Of a stretch of DNA of 64,000 nt, positions 43,371-51,433 are shown piece by piece. Source of the DNA: Vibrio gazogenes (GTDB lineage: Bacteria; Pseudomonadota; Gammaproteobacteria; Enterobacterales; Vibrionaceae); assembly GCF_002196515.1 (NCBI RefSeq), contig NZ_CP018836.1:620001-684000 (forward strand), in the 5' to 3' direction. The notes beneath the pieces are model-generated. The model saw only the letters and a program-made list of their open reading frames with translations. It was not told the DNA's origin and did no database searches. The position numbers and the translations under genes were made by a program. The first letter of the stretch is position 1. Every line of letters starts with the position of its first letter.

Positions 43371-44147
43371 TTAAAACATCACTTGTCCGCCAGTGATATT
43401 GATCGATTGACCCGTGCAGTATTTCGCACCATCACTGATATAGAATTTGAGAACATTTAACACATCGTCATACCCGCAACCGGCTTTCAGAGGGACTTTA
43501 TCGATGTAATACTGCATGACTTCGTGTTCTTCAAGCCCCAGTTTCTTCGCATATTGCGGAATTAGACTTTGGAACATCGGGGATTCCAGTAGATTGCCTA
43601 GCATCAAGCTATTGACGGTAATTTTGTCATCCGCTAAGTCAAGAGCAATAGACTGCGTTAAACCAACCCCGCCAAATTTTGCTGAGCTATAACCGGCATT
43701 ATGTTTACTCCCTACTTTCCCTGATTTGCTGTTAATTTGAATAATGCGTCCGCCATGACCTTGCTCAACCATATAACGCGCTGCTTCGCGAGCACACAAG
43801 AAGTACCCATTTAAGTTTACATTCACATTAAAATTAAAATCTTGCAGCGTAAAATCGGTAATTTTCGTTGCTTTGGCAACACCTGCGCTATAAACCAAAA
43901 CATCAATACTACCGAGCTGTGCTTTGATGGTTTTAAATGCATCAGCAACACTTTGTTCGTTCGTGGCATCAACACCAACGCCAACTGCGATACCGTCCCC
44001 TTGTAATGTACAGATTTCATCAGCCACTTGGGTGGCATTCCGAACATTTAAGTCGGCAACTCCCACTTTGTATCCTGCTGCTGCAAGTCCTTTACAAAGA
44101 TACTCCCCAAGTGTTTGACCACCACCAACAACAACTGCTGTTTTCAT
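43371..44147 (-). CDS. srlD: sorbitol-6-phosphate 2-dehydrogenase
   Basis: A 258-residue short-chain dehydrogenase that oxidises sorbitol 6-phosphate to fructose 6-phosphate with NAD. N-terminal nucleotide motif VVVGGGQTLGEYL, catalytic Ser in INSKSGKVGS, and YSSAKFGG with the Tyr-Lys pair. It is nearly superimposable on E. coli SrlD. AGGAG six bases before ATG 44147 sets the start. Confidence 0.95.
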   Translation of the reverse strand: MKTAVVVGGGQTLGEYLCKGLAAAGYKVGVADLNVRNATQVADEICTLQGDGIAVGVGVDATNEQSVADAFKTIKAQLGSIDVLVYSAGVAKATKITDFTLQDFNFNVNVNLNGYFLCAREAARYMVEQGHGGRIIQINSKSGKVGSKHNAGYSSAKFGGVGLTQSIALDLADDKITVNSLMLGNLLESPMFQSLIPQYAKKLGLEEHEVMQYYIDKVPLKAGCGYDDVLNVLKFYISDGAKYCTGQSINITGGQVMF

Positions 44148-44193
44148 AACGAATCTCCTAAAATGTAGAGGGAGCTCTGCCCCCTCCAAAAAA

Positions 44194-44550
44194 TCAAATA
44201 AAGCGAATAGTTGAACCAACACCCAGTGAACGGGGTTGAGGACCGGCTAAATGAAGGCTACCGACGAAATCAGCTTCGCTTGATGCGTCAAAACGCAATG
44301 TAATATGTCCTAAGTTGCCTAAATTTTGATTCACACCATCACCGACAGCAGTGATTGGGTAGGTATTGCCATCGATAACCACTTCACCACCGACCGCAAT
44401 TTCACCTTTCAATTGATCATGCGTGTGCACAAAGCAGTACTCGGCAGCATCGGCTGGCACTGACTGGTTGAATAAAATCAACATATCGTCTTCCAGTGCT
44501 TCTAATGCACATTCACCAACTTGAATGATTTCAACACTATACAAACTCAT
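44194..44550 (-). CDS. srlB: PTS sorbitol-specific enzyme IIA, first copy
   Basis: A 118-residue SrlB: LEDDMLILFNQSVPADAAEYCFVHTHDQ contains the phosphorylated His, and GHITLRFDASSEADF follows near the end. GAGGG lies eight bases before ATG 44550; the longer frame is not supported. Eleven bases separate it from srlE and about 45 from srlD. Confidence 0.92.
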   Translation of the reverse strand: MSLYSVEIIQVGECALEALEDDMLILFNQSVPADAAEYCFVHTHDQLKGEIAVGGEVVIDGNTYPITAVGDGVNQNLGNLGHITLRFDASSEADFVGSLHLAGPQPRSLGVGSTIRFI

Positions 44551-44560
44551 TTGCTTGCCC

Positions 44561-45601
44561 TCAGTTGTAAATGAACATTGATGCAAACCATGCCAACAAT
44601 ACGGTTGGTGCACCGGTTAAGAAGCGTCCATAAAGAACAGATGGAACACCGACACGCACGGTTTCCGGTTTGGCTTCAGCAAGCCCTAACCCGACCGGAA
44701 TAAAGTCACAAGCAGCTTGAGCATTGATCGCGAATAAAGCGGGTAGCGCGAGGTGCGGCGGGATATTGCCTAAACCGATCTGAGTGCCGATCAACACACC
44801 GATGACTTGGGCAATTACAGCTCCGGGCCCTAAGAATGGTGACAAGAACGGGAACGAACAAATCAGCGCTAAGATAATTAATCCAACAGGATTCGTTGCC
44901 AGCGGCACTAACACGTGAGCAATTGTGTCCCCAATACCACTGGCCAATATCACACCGATGAGCATAGAAACGAATGCCATGAATGGAATGATGGTAGACA
45001 TGACGGTATCAATCGTGTCACGGCCGGCTTGGAAAAATACCGCCATAACATTCCCCATAGCCATACCAATCCGGGCTAACAGGCCATCTGACTGTTCGGT
45101 GAGTTTCTTAGTGGTATCGATGTCCCCTGTCGTTACGGCTGCATCACTTGAATCCGCGTTATTTGAATCCGCGTGACTTGAATCCATAGAAACTTCGTGA
45201 GCTGCAACCGTTGAAGTCCCCCTTGCAGCATCCAAACCGTCCACGACACTCACGCAATCAACGTCAACATTGGAAACATAGTTACTTTCATTGATGTACT
45301 TCGCCATTACGCCAGACTTGCCTGTCGGCATAACATTCAGAGTGGGAACATTGTTTTTAGGATACAGGCCACAGCGCATTGAGCCGCCGCAGTCAATAAC
45401 AGCGACCGCCATATCTTTATATTCACAACCGTCAGCGAATCCATCAACAGCCTCTAAACCTGTCAATTCAACTAATCGGTCAACAAGTGCGGGTCGGGTC
45501 CCTCCAACCATGTACATGATTTTCTTAGTTTTTGGGAAATCGACGATCAGTTCTTTCCCCCAACCACCTTTTCCTGCTTTGATTTTTAATGTTGTCGTCA
45601 T
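44561..45601 (-). CDS. srlE: PTS sorbitol-specific enzyme IIBC, first copy
   Basis: A 346-residue protein: IIB domain with active-site Cys in DCGGSMRCGLYPKN, then a Ser/Asp/Ala-rich linker with repeats (SSHADSNNADSSDA, encoded by short tandem repeats), then the membrane domain (FPFLSPFLGPGAVIAQVIG). It is 19 residues longer than the second copy because of the linker. It phosphorylates sorbitol during uptake. Confidence 0.93.
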   Translation of the reverse strand: MTTTLKIKAGKGGWGKELIVDFPKTKKIMYMVGGTRPALVDRLVELTGLEAVDGFADGCEYKDMAVAVIDCGGSMRCGLYPKNNVPTLNVMPTGKSGVMAKYINESNYVSNVDVDCVSVVDGLDAARGTSTVAAHEVSMDSSHADSNNADSSDAAVTTGDIDTTKKLTEQSDGLLARIGMAMGNVMAVFFQAGRDTIDTVMSTIIPFMAFVSMLIGVILASGIGDTIAHVLVPLATNPVGLIILALICSFPFLSPFLGPGAVIAQVIGVLIGTQIGLGNIPPHLALPALFAINAQAACDFIPVGLGLAEAKPETVRVGVPSVLYGRFLTGAPTVLLAWFASMFIYN

Positions 45602-45614
45602 GATCTCTTCCTCA

Positions 45615-46163
45615 TTAACTGAAACGAACTTCGCGATCTAATTGAATGCCTTGTTGTTTTTCGACCATCATGGTGGTGAAGTCAGTGACCCAACCTCTGA
45701 AGAAATTCGAAATCATGCCGACAAATAAGTACGCGACAGCCAATGGAGCGAGCGGTAAACCGAGTGTTGTAATGCCACTTGCTATACCCAGGTAAACAAA
45801 TAATTCACCTGGATTTACGTGTGGAAATAAACCATTCATCGAGTGACAAGAGTATGAACCCGCTGCGTAATAGCTCGGTTTGTAACGTTCTGGCAAAAAT
45901 TTGCCCAATGAAAGAGTCATCGGGTTACAAAAAATGAATGTGCCGACAACCGGAAGAATGAGGTAACGAGAAACTGGATTGCTTGCACATCTGCTCGCCA
46001 GTCTTTCGACTCGGTTCTCTCCAATAAACGCAATCAATGCATTCATTGCACAAAGTAGCGCAATGAGTAGTGGCAGAATCCCTGTCATCATACCAAGCAA
46101 AGTTTCTCCGCCTTTTTGGAATAGTCCGATAAACCATTCCGCGCCTAAAATTATGGTATCCAT
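45615..46163 (-). CDS. srlA: PTS sorbitol-specific enzyme IIC, first copy
   Basis: A 182-residue membrane protein with LSLGKFLPERYKPSYY, SYSCHSMNGLFPHVNPGE and the late FFRGWVTDFTTMMV, the SrlA pattern. It is the promoter-proximal gene of the sorbitol operon, preceded by an AT-rich control region with repeated AAATGAAAAC motifs. Confidence 0.93.
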   Translation of the reverse strand: MDTIILGAEWFIGLFQKGGETLLGMMTGILPLLIALLCAMNALIAFIGENRVERLASRCASNPVSRYLILPVVGTFIFCNPMTLSLGKFLPERYKPSYYAAGSYSCHSMNGLFPHVNPGELFVYLGIASGITTLGLPLAPLAVAYLFVGMISNFFRGWVTDFTTMMVEKQQGIQLDREVRFS

Positions 46164-46787
46164 ATTGTTTCACCTTGTTGTTATTTGGTTACTGCATTAT
46201 GCAGATCAACTTTCACTTTAAAAGAGACGAACCTCACAAAATGAAAACCAAATGAAAACAATGAAATCTCAATAAAAAACTCAAAAATTTTAACCCATTT
46301 CAAATCAAAGACTTACTGATATATTTTTTGTTTTAACTTTTAAATAAAAAAATAGCATTGAATTATTCAGAGTAAGTCGTTAAATTAAAAACACAGAGCG
46401 CAAATAAAACAATCAAACAAAAATAAAGAAACCAGCAATTACTTTCAAAATGAAAATAAGATAAAATAATAGTAAGCTCGACAGCTCGTAGGATGGTGAA
46501 AGAAGCATTCGTTCAGGCGGGCGAATCAACGCGCAGATAGGAGCGCGTTGATGGGATTGATGAAAACGTTAACGACACCTGTCGCGCGATATATGAATGA
46601 CAATTCAATAACGGTATGACTTGTTATCGTAGACAAAGTGGCATCTTTTCAGGCGTCATCAGGATAAACTCAATCCATCAAGCTTTTGTTTTTAAACATG
46701 ATCTATACATGCTAATACAGGTATTTCCCCCATGCTCCTCAATATCTGTATTAGCCCTTTTATTCAGTACGATAAGAGAGGCTCATT
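46164..46787. promoter_or_regulatory. divergent control region of srl operon and aldolase
   Basis: 624 bases without a gene between divergent srlA and fsa. Close to srlA are three direct repeats of AAATGAAAAC-type at 46239, 46250 and 46260. Further similar words (CATTTCAAATC near 46298, TTCAAAATGAAAATAAG near 46445) occur towards fsa. A likely site for SrlR and catabolite control; promoters cannot be placed exactly. Confidence 0.55.
46239..46268. promoter_or_regulatory. candidate SrlR operator: three direct repeats
   Basis: AAATGAAAAC, AAATGAAAAC and AATGAAATC follow one another at an 11-base period, which places them on one face of the helix, 75-105 bases upstream of the srlA start. A DeoR-family repressor commonly binds such repeats; binding is inferred. 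Confidence 0.5.
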
Positions 46788-47450
46788 ATGTCCGTTTATC
46801 TTGATACCAGTGATATTGAACAAATTAAGACGCTATCCGATTTATTACCAATTGCTGGTGTCACAACGAATCCAACAATCGTCGCTAAGTCCGGTGTAAA
46901 GATGATCAATCTGTTACCCCGGATTCGGGATGCTTTAGATGGTGATGGGCTGATTTTTGGTCAAGTCATTAGCACGAATGCAGATGACATAGTGGCAGAA
47001 GCATTAAAACTCAATCAGATGGTTGATCATTTCGTCGTGAAAATACCGGTGAATATGCAAGGCGTAAAAGCCATAAAAAGGTTAAAAAATGAAGGGGTTA
47101 CGACCTTAGGGACTGCAATATATACGTCGCAACAAGCTTTTTTCGCGGCATTAGCAGGTGCTTCGTTTGTTGCGCCTTACATCAATCGAATTGATATGCT
47201 GACTGGCAATGCGATTGAAACGGTGGAATCGATATCGAACCTCCTTTCTCATCATGCGCAGACATGTCAAATTATCGGTGCGAGTTTCAAAAATACCAAA
47301 CAAGTGATCGACTGCTTAAGTATTCGCCAAGCGAGTGTGACCATCCCCGTCGCGCTTGTCCATCAAATGATGGAGAACCCATCCGTAAACGAAGCAATTG
47401 ATCAATTCAATCAAGATTGGCTCGACTGCTTTGGTTCTTTATCACACTAG
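46788..47450 (+). CDS. fsa: fructose-6-phosphate aldolase (transaldolase-like)
   Basis: A 220-residue protein, the length of E. coli FsaA. It contains SVYLDTSDIEQIKTL, GVTTNPTIV, the Schiff-base Lys in FVVKIPVN (about residue 85) and the late IIGASFKNT. It splits fructose 6-phosphate into glyceraldehyde 3-phosphate and dihydroxyacetone. Its divergence from the sorbitol operon, whose product is fructose 6-phosphate, suggests co-regulation. A terminator follows. Confidence 0.92.
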   Translation: MSVYLDTSDIEQIKTLSDLLPIAGVTTNPTIVAKSGVKMINLLPRIRDALDGDGLIFGQVISTNADDIVAEALKLNQMVDHFVVKIPVNMQGVKAIKRLKNEGVTTLGTAIYTSQQAFFAALAGASFVAPYINRIDMLTGNAIETVESISNLLSHHAQTCQIIGASFKNTKQVIDCLSIRQASVTIPVALVHQMMENPSVNEAIDQFNQDWLDCFGSLSH

Positions 47451-47567
47451 GGGTCATTTGCTTAGGATAGCTAAGCAGCACGCACCGCGATCAACACCCG
47501 TTCAGATTGAACAAAATTCAACCACGAAAGATCAACAGCCCCTAGGGAAAATTGATAACGCAAAAAT

Positions 47568-47595
47568 GAAGTAGGCGCTTAAAACCGCCTACTTC
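47568..47595 (+). terminator. rho-independent terminator after fsa
   Basis: A 10-bp perfect stem (GAAGTAGGCG / CGCCTACTTC) with an 8-base loop, then GTTTGT; about 115 bases after the fsa stop. Confidence 0.75.
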
Positions 47596-47659
47596 GTTTG
47601 TCGAAAAAGGTTAATTTTAAGCATGTAACCCAGTCCTAACCTTCCAGCTATTTATACCG

Positions 47660-48178
47660 TTACTTACAGTTGATCCAATACCGAACCAAAGGTCCGGGAA
47701 AAACCTTACCCATAACGACTTTTTCAAACTCACCACCATTGGCTTCTATAACACCGCGCGATGCCAAGTTATCCTCATCAGCGGTCAACAACACTCGTTC
47801 TATGCCGAGATCCGCTGCTTTCGACAATGCCAGCTTTAACATTAATTTACCGTACCCCTTGCCTCGATGTGAGGGAGCGATATCGTAGCCAATATGCCCA
47901 GCTTCTAAAGCAAGAAAGTCATTATCGATATGATGGCGAACCCGAATGGCACCAAGGATTGACGTTGATCGGTCTACCAACCAGAAGTGACTACATGGTA
48001 CATACCCCTCACGTAGGTTTATACCTGCTGCCTCTTCACTCAAGCGCTGAACATACTGCGAAAAATCTGTTTTACCTTCAAGATAATATTCAGCATTCTC
48101 AACATCGCTTTGAGCAAAGTCCTCATAGAAGTATTCAAAAGCAGACTGAAACGTTTGCGATGGTACCACTAACTCCAT
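47660..48178 (-). CDS. GNAT N-acetyltransferase
   Basis: 172 residues from MELVVPSQTFQ. The acetyl-CoA site is IAPSHRGKGYGKLMLKLALS, followed by LTADEDNLASRGVIEANGGEFE, the pattern of YjcF/Rim-like small GNATs. The substrate is unknown. The longer frame to 48292 lacks a ribosome binding site and is not used. Confidence 0.82.
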   Translation of the reverse strand: MELVVPSQTFQSAFEYFYEDFAQSDVENAEYYLEGKTDFSQYVQRLSEEAAGINLREGYVPCSHFWLVDRSTSILGAIRVRHHIDNDFLALEAGHIGYDIAPSHRGKGYGKLMLKLALSKAADLGIERVLLTADEDNLASRGVIEANGGEFEKVVMGKVFPGPLVRYWINCK

Positions 48179-48338
48179 GTTATTTTTTCTCCCGGTAAGT
48201 TTGGTATAACACAGCATCAGCCGCAAAGCGGTGTGAAACCATATGACGGCGTTAAAACCTGAGCGAACCCGATCAAGTGATATGTATTGCATGAATTCTT
48301 ACCTATCTCCCCACTCTAAGTAAAGGCGATATAAAGAT

Positions 48339-48390
48339 TATACCCAAGTAACCTCAAGATGCAGGATTCAGAGTGTCTTCAATCGGCGTC
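48339..48390 (+). repeat. 52-bp dispersed repeat, copy 2
   Basis: TATACCCAAGTAACCTCAAG and the following 32 bases match the minus strand of 43170-43221 with one change. It is intergenic here, just beyond the qrr terminator. Confidence 0.9.
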
Positions 48391-48454
48391 ATTCAAGGAA
48401 AATGTCGTGACAAAAATGGGTCGTAAATAAAGTAGCAGAGCAATCGACAGGCAT

Positions 48455-48556
48455 AAAAAAAGCCAATCACAAGATCGTGATTGGCTATCAATATGAACAA
48501 ATTAGGTTCACTAACAACGTCAGTTGGCTAGGTGACCCTCGGCTTAATAAGGGTCG
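48455..48556 (-). ncRNA. qrr: Qrr quorum-regulatory small RNA, first copy
   Basis: About 102 nt. The RNA opens with the stem GACCCUU/GAGGGUC, then the invariant Qrr pairing region CCUAGCCAACUGACGUUGUU, and ends in the terminator AGCCAAUCAC/GUGAUUGGCU plus a U tract (48455-48461). Qrr RNAs act with Hfq on luxR/hapR, aphA and other mRNAs at low cell density. A sigma-54 promoter lies at the correct distance, as expected for control by phosphorylated LuxO. It is divergent from the periplasmic binding protein gene. Confidence 0.96.
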
Positions 48557-48567
48557 ATGTATATAAA

Positions 48568-48582
48568 GCACAATGCGTGCCA
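48568..48582 (-). promoter_or_regulatory. sigma-54 promoter of first qrr
   Basis: TGGCACG-CATT-GTGC on the minus strand, with -24 and -12 elements at exact spacing. The start point predicted from it (about 48556) coincides with the first base of Qrr. LuxO-like sequence (TTTTCGCAAAATGATAA on the minus strand) is at 48686-48702. Confidence 0.9.
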
Positions 48583-48845
48583 CTTTTTCAATAAATTATA
48601 ATTAATTGATTTTGTTGATTTTAATTTTAATGCCTTGGGTTTTATTGCATGTACAGACATAGTGTAAATGCAAAATGAAAATCGATTATCATTTTGCGAA
48701 AACACATATTCGGAGTCGAACGGGGAAAAAACGGGACAGTGGGCGCTGCGTGACATTGGCTACAAGTTTGAATTTCTTCACCCGTAACTATGAAATCAGA
48801 CTTATAATGATCGGGATAATGTCATGACGACGAAGAGACAAAACG

Positions 48846-49802
48846 ATGAATTTCAGGATCGTATCCGCTTTTATCACTGGCTGTATCCTTACGCTAATCG
48901 TTCCCCTGAGCGCCCAATCCGCCTCGAAAGAGAGACAAAATTGCGTCACGGTGATCACATCCGGCAGTACCAGTCGACCGTTTTGGTCAAAAGTTATTGA
49001 GGGTGCGACGCAAGCAGGCAAAGAGTTAGGATTGAAGATCTACGCCAGAGGAACCGTTGAAGATTCCGATTCTGCCGGGCAAGCATTCGTGTTAGACAAT
49101 ACAATGAAGCTGTTTCACTGTCGTGGTCTCATCATTGCACCGTCAGATGTTGGTCGTAATCAGGACATCACTCACTTAAAAGCAAAGGGGATTCCGGCGA
49201 TCTATATTGATCGGGATACCGGCGGTGATCGGCTTGCTTCTGTGACCACGGATAACTATGCTGCAGGAAAACTGGCCGCGCAAAAAATGGCAGAAGCATT
49301 AGGCTATCACGGTAATGTTATCCTTTTCCGGCTCAAGCCAGGCGTTGCATCGACTGATGCGAGAGAGCGTGGTTTTGCAGATGAGGCTCAGAAGCTCGGA
49401 CTGACGATCATTGCCGATACTTATTTGGGCACACAAGTTGGTAATGCACGTTCAAGGTCAGGAGAAATTCTCGATCAATTTAATCAAATCGATGGTATTT
49501 TCACCCCGAATGATACCACAACGATTGGTGTGTTAATTGCGAGCGAAAAACATCTGAATCAATCCAATGTCGTTCATATCGGCTTTGATGAGCAAAAAAT
49601 CATGGTTGAAAGCCTCAAGAAGGGAAAACTATACGGCTACGTGGTTCAACTACCGTTCAAAATGGGCTATCAAGGCGTCTGGCTCATTCATCAAGCACTT
49701 CAGGGTAAAACGGTTCAAGGCCAGTTACACACGCCAATTGAGTTTATCTCTCGTCCGCAATCCAATGCAGCCAAAGCAACAACAGCATCAGAACCGCGAT
49801 AA
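48846..49802 (+). CDS. periplasmic sugar/autoinducer-type binding protein (RbsB/LuxP superfamily)
   Basis: A 318-residue secreted protein with a signal peptide (about 1-26, cleavage near AQSA). The type I periplasmic-binding fold shows SGSTSRPFWSKVIEGA, a ligand-loop IYIDRDTGGDRLASVTTDNYAAGKLAAQ, and IFTPNDTTTIGVL. LuxP, the AI-2 receptor, belongs to this superfamily. This gene stands alone, without an ABC permease or LuxQ kinase beside it, and lies between two qrr genes. It may bind a sugar or a signal. The start at 48846 has only a weak GAGA upstream. Confidence 0.82.
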   Translation: MNFRIVSAFITGCILTLIVPLSAQSASKERQNCVTVITSGSTSRPFWSKVIEGATQAGKELGLKIYARGTVEDSDSAGQAFVLDNTMKLFHCRGLIIAPSDVGRNQDITHLKAKGIPAIYIDRDTGGDRLASVTTDNYAAGKLAAQKMAEALGYHGNVILFRLKPGVASTDARERGFADEAQKLGLTIIADTYLGTQVGNARSRSGEILDQFNQIDGIFTPNDTTTIGVLIASEKHLNQSNVVHIGFDEQKIMVESLKKGKLYGYVVQLPFKMGYQGVWLIHQALQGKTVQGQLHTPIEFISRPQSNAAKATTASEPR

Positions 49803-49878
49803 CTCATCAGCGAATATTGAGACTGAGGGTAAAGCGATCCCATTGACCGTAAAAAAATCTCATTGACATTTGCCCCAT

Positions 49879-49981
49879 AAAAAAAGCCAATCACAACAAT
49901 CGTGATTGGCTATCAATATGAACAAATTTGGTTCACTAACAACGTCAGTTGGCTAGGTGACCCTTTGGCTTAAAAGGATCA
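49879..49981 (-). ncRNA. qrr: Qrr quorum-regulatory small RNA, second copy
   Basis: About 103 nt with the same plan: the first stem GAUCCUUU/AAAGGGUC, the invariant CCUAGCCAACUGACGUUGUU segment, and the terminator AGCCAAUCACG/UGUGAUUGGCU with a U tract. It differs from the first copy mostly in the 5' stem and near the loop of the terminator. It is convergent with the periplasmic binding protein gene. Confidence 0.96.
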
Positions 49982-49992
49982 CTGTTATTAAT

Positions 49993-50007
49993 GCACTATA
50001 CATGCCA
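49993..50007 (-). promoter_or_regulatory. sigma-54 promoter of second qrr
   Basis: TGGCATG-TATA-GTGC on the minus strand. The implied start at about 49981 is the first Qrr base (UGAUCC). A LuxO-like element (TTTTTGCAAAATGAGAA on the minus strand, 50111-50127) lies about 105 bases upstream, similar to the site before the first copy. Confidence 0.88.
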
Positions 50008-50172
50008 ACTATTTTATTAAATTTAACTTACTGTTTTAGTTGATTATTTTTTATTAAGCAATCGATTTATAGCATATTGACTCATAATGTGTTTTCAAAA
50101 TGGAAATATATTCTCATTTTGCAAAAAACAGCACCCATCAAACATAATCAAGACAATCTCCGGTAATATTTG

Positions 50173-50197
50173 TATACCCAAATGACCTCAAGATGCA
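50173..50197 (+). repeat. short relative of the 52-bp dispersed repeat
   Basis: TATACCCAAATGACCTCAAG plus ATGCA shares all but two of its 25 bases with the 52-bp repeat, then continues with a different tail (to about 50280). Confidence 0.7.
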
Positions 50198-50287
50198 GTT
50201 TCAGCGAGAATCACTGGGCTCAGAGGCAAGGCAGAGATTTGAGTCATAGCCATTCTATGGCGAGAATCTCTTATATCAAAACCCACT

Positions 50288-51433
50288 TTACTCATATGTT
50301 CGCCTCGGCACCAACATCTCGTACACCGCAAAAACCAGTAGCAGGCAACCAAATACAATGAAGACCGTGGTCATCCCTTCGGAACCAAATGTATCGAGCA
50401 TCGCACCAATCAACAGTAACCCAATAATGCCCCCAAAAGAATCCATTAGGGTGTAACTCATATTGGCCGACATTTGATCCTGTTGGCAGAAACGTTCTCC
50501 CATCACCGTCAGACCAATCCCGTAGATTCCTCCCATACATCCCCCCCAGACAAACAGTAACGCCAACGCAACCCAATACTTGGCATAAACCGCCATAGAC
50601 AGAAACACCGCACAAACCACGGATCCGAAAATACAGCACAACACCACCGTACGGCGGTTCAAAATCGATGCAAAGGCGCTCATGAGAATACCAAGGCTGA
50701 CACTGCCGGTCATAAACATGGTGAGTAATAGCTGCGCTTGTGGTTCAGATAACCCGTTATGGAGTCCGTACAAGGTCAAAAAACCCGGTAACCCAAAAAA
50801 GCTGATTCCCCCGACAAACGCAGCCACCAGAATAATTTTGGCGTGCCGAAAGGCGAAACTGAACCGGACCACCCCCAAGCGATGCATTGCCTGCCCCCTT
50901 GCTTTCAGACCGAGGCACAAGAGTAACGGCAACAATGTAATCAGCGCACCAGTCTCAAACCGCCACGCGAGCGTGAGATGAATCAGTTGGACGATGATCG
51001 GCCCTAAAGCGATGCCACAAGAGAGTGCCGAAGAGTACAACCCCATCATTAAACCTTTCGTTTTCCCTTGCACGCTAATATTCAGCCAAGTCTGCAATAA
51101 AACCAGCAGCATCCCCGTGGACAAACCGTAGCTAAAAATACTGATCAGCCATAAGCCGTAGTATCCTGCATGAGCCATCAGTAACAGGCTCAGGGATCTG
51201 AACAATGTTAATATCAACAGTGAAATCAAGATCCCAAAGTGACTCAGATACTGACTCAATGGGCGGTAAAACAATAGCACGCCAATAATTTCAAAAGCCA
51301 TCGCGATCCCGATAGCCGTATTACCAATCCCCTGATCATCCATCACTACGGGAATAGTGACATAGTTAATGCCGGAGGAGAGCTGAACCAGTAAGGTTGC
51401 CATGATGAGTAGTATCGGTGCATAAGTTTTCAT
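50288..51433 (-). CDS. MFS transporter, last gene of the amine/ion-channel operon
   Basis: A 381-residue protein with twelve hydrophobic helices. It shows the MFS A-like segment between helices 2 and 3 (FYRPLSQYLSHFG) and a GLMMGLYSSALSCGIALGP stretch in helix 5, like YcaD-type small-molecule exporters. It overlaps the preceding gene by four bases and AGGAGCGGAGCG precedes its ATG, so it is translated from the same mRNA as the decarboxylase and channel. It may carry the amino acid in or the amine out; this is inferred from context. Confidence 0.85.
   Translation of the reverse strand: MKTYAPILLIMATLLVQLSSGINYVTIPVVMDDQGIGNTAIGIAMAFEIIGVLLFYRPLSQYLSHFGILISLLILTLFRSLSLLLMAHAGYYGLWLISIFSYGLSTGMLLVLLQTWLNISVQGKTKGLMMGLYSSALSCGIALGPIIVQLIHLTLAWRFETGALITLLPLLLCLGLKARGQAMHRLGVVRFSFAFRHAKIILVAAFVGGISFFGLPGFLTLYGLHNGLSEPQAQLLLTMFMTGSVSLGILMSAFASILNRRTVVLCCIFGSVVCAVFLSMAVYAKYWVALALLFVWGGCMGGIYGIGLTVMGERFCQQDQMSANMSYTLMDSFGGIIGLLLIGAMLDTFGSEGMTTVFIVFGCLLLVFAVYEMLVPRRTYE

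Noticed and set aside
48205..48253. attC-like ends (GGTATAAC and GGCGTTAA) upstream of the GNAT gene at 47660-48178
   Set aside because: The spacing and internal arms do not form a convincing attC fold and no partner site lies on the other side of the gene.
48544..48756. 70-codon minus-strand frame over the qrr promoter
   Set aside because: It covers the sigma-54 promoter and the start of Qrr, and its translation resembles no protein.
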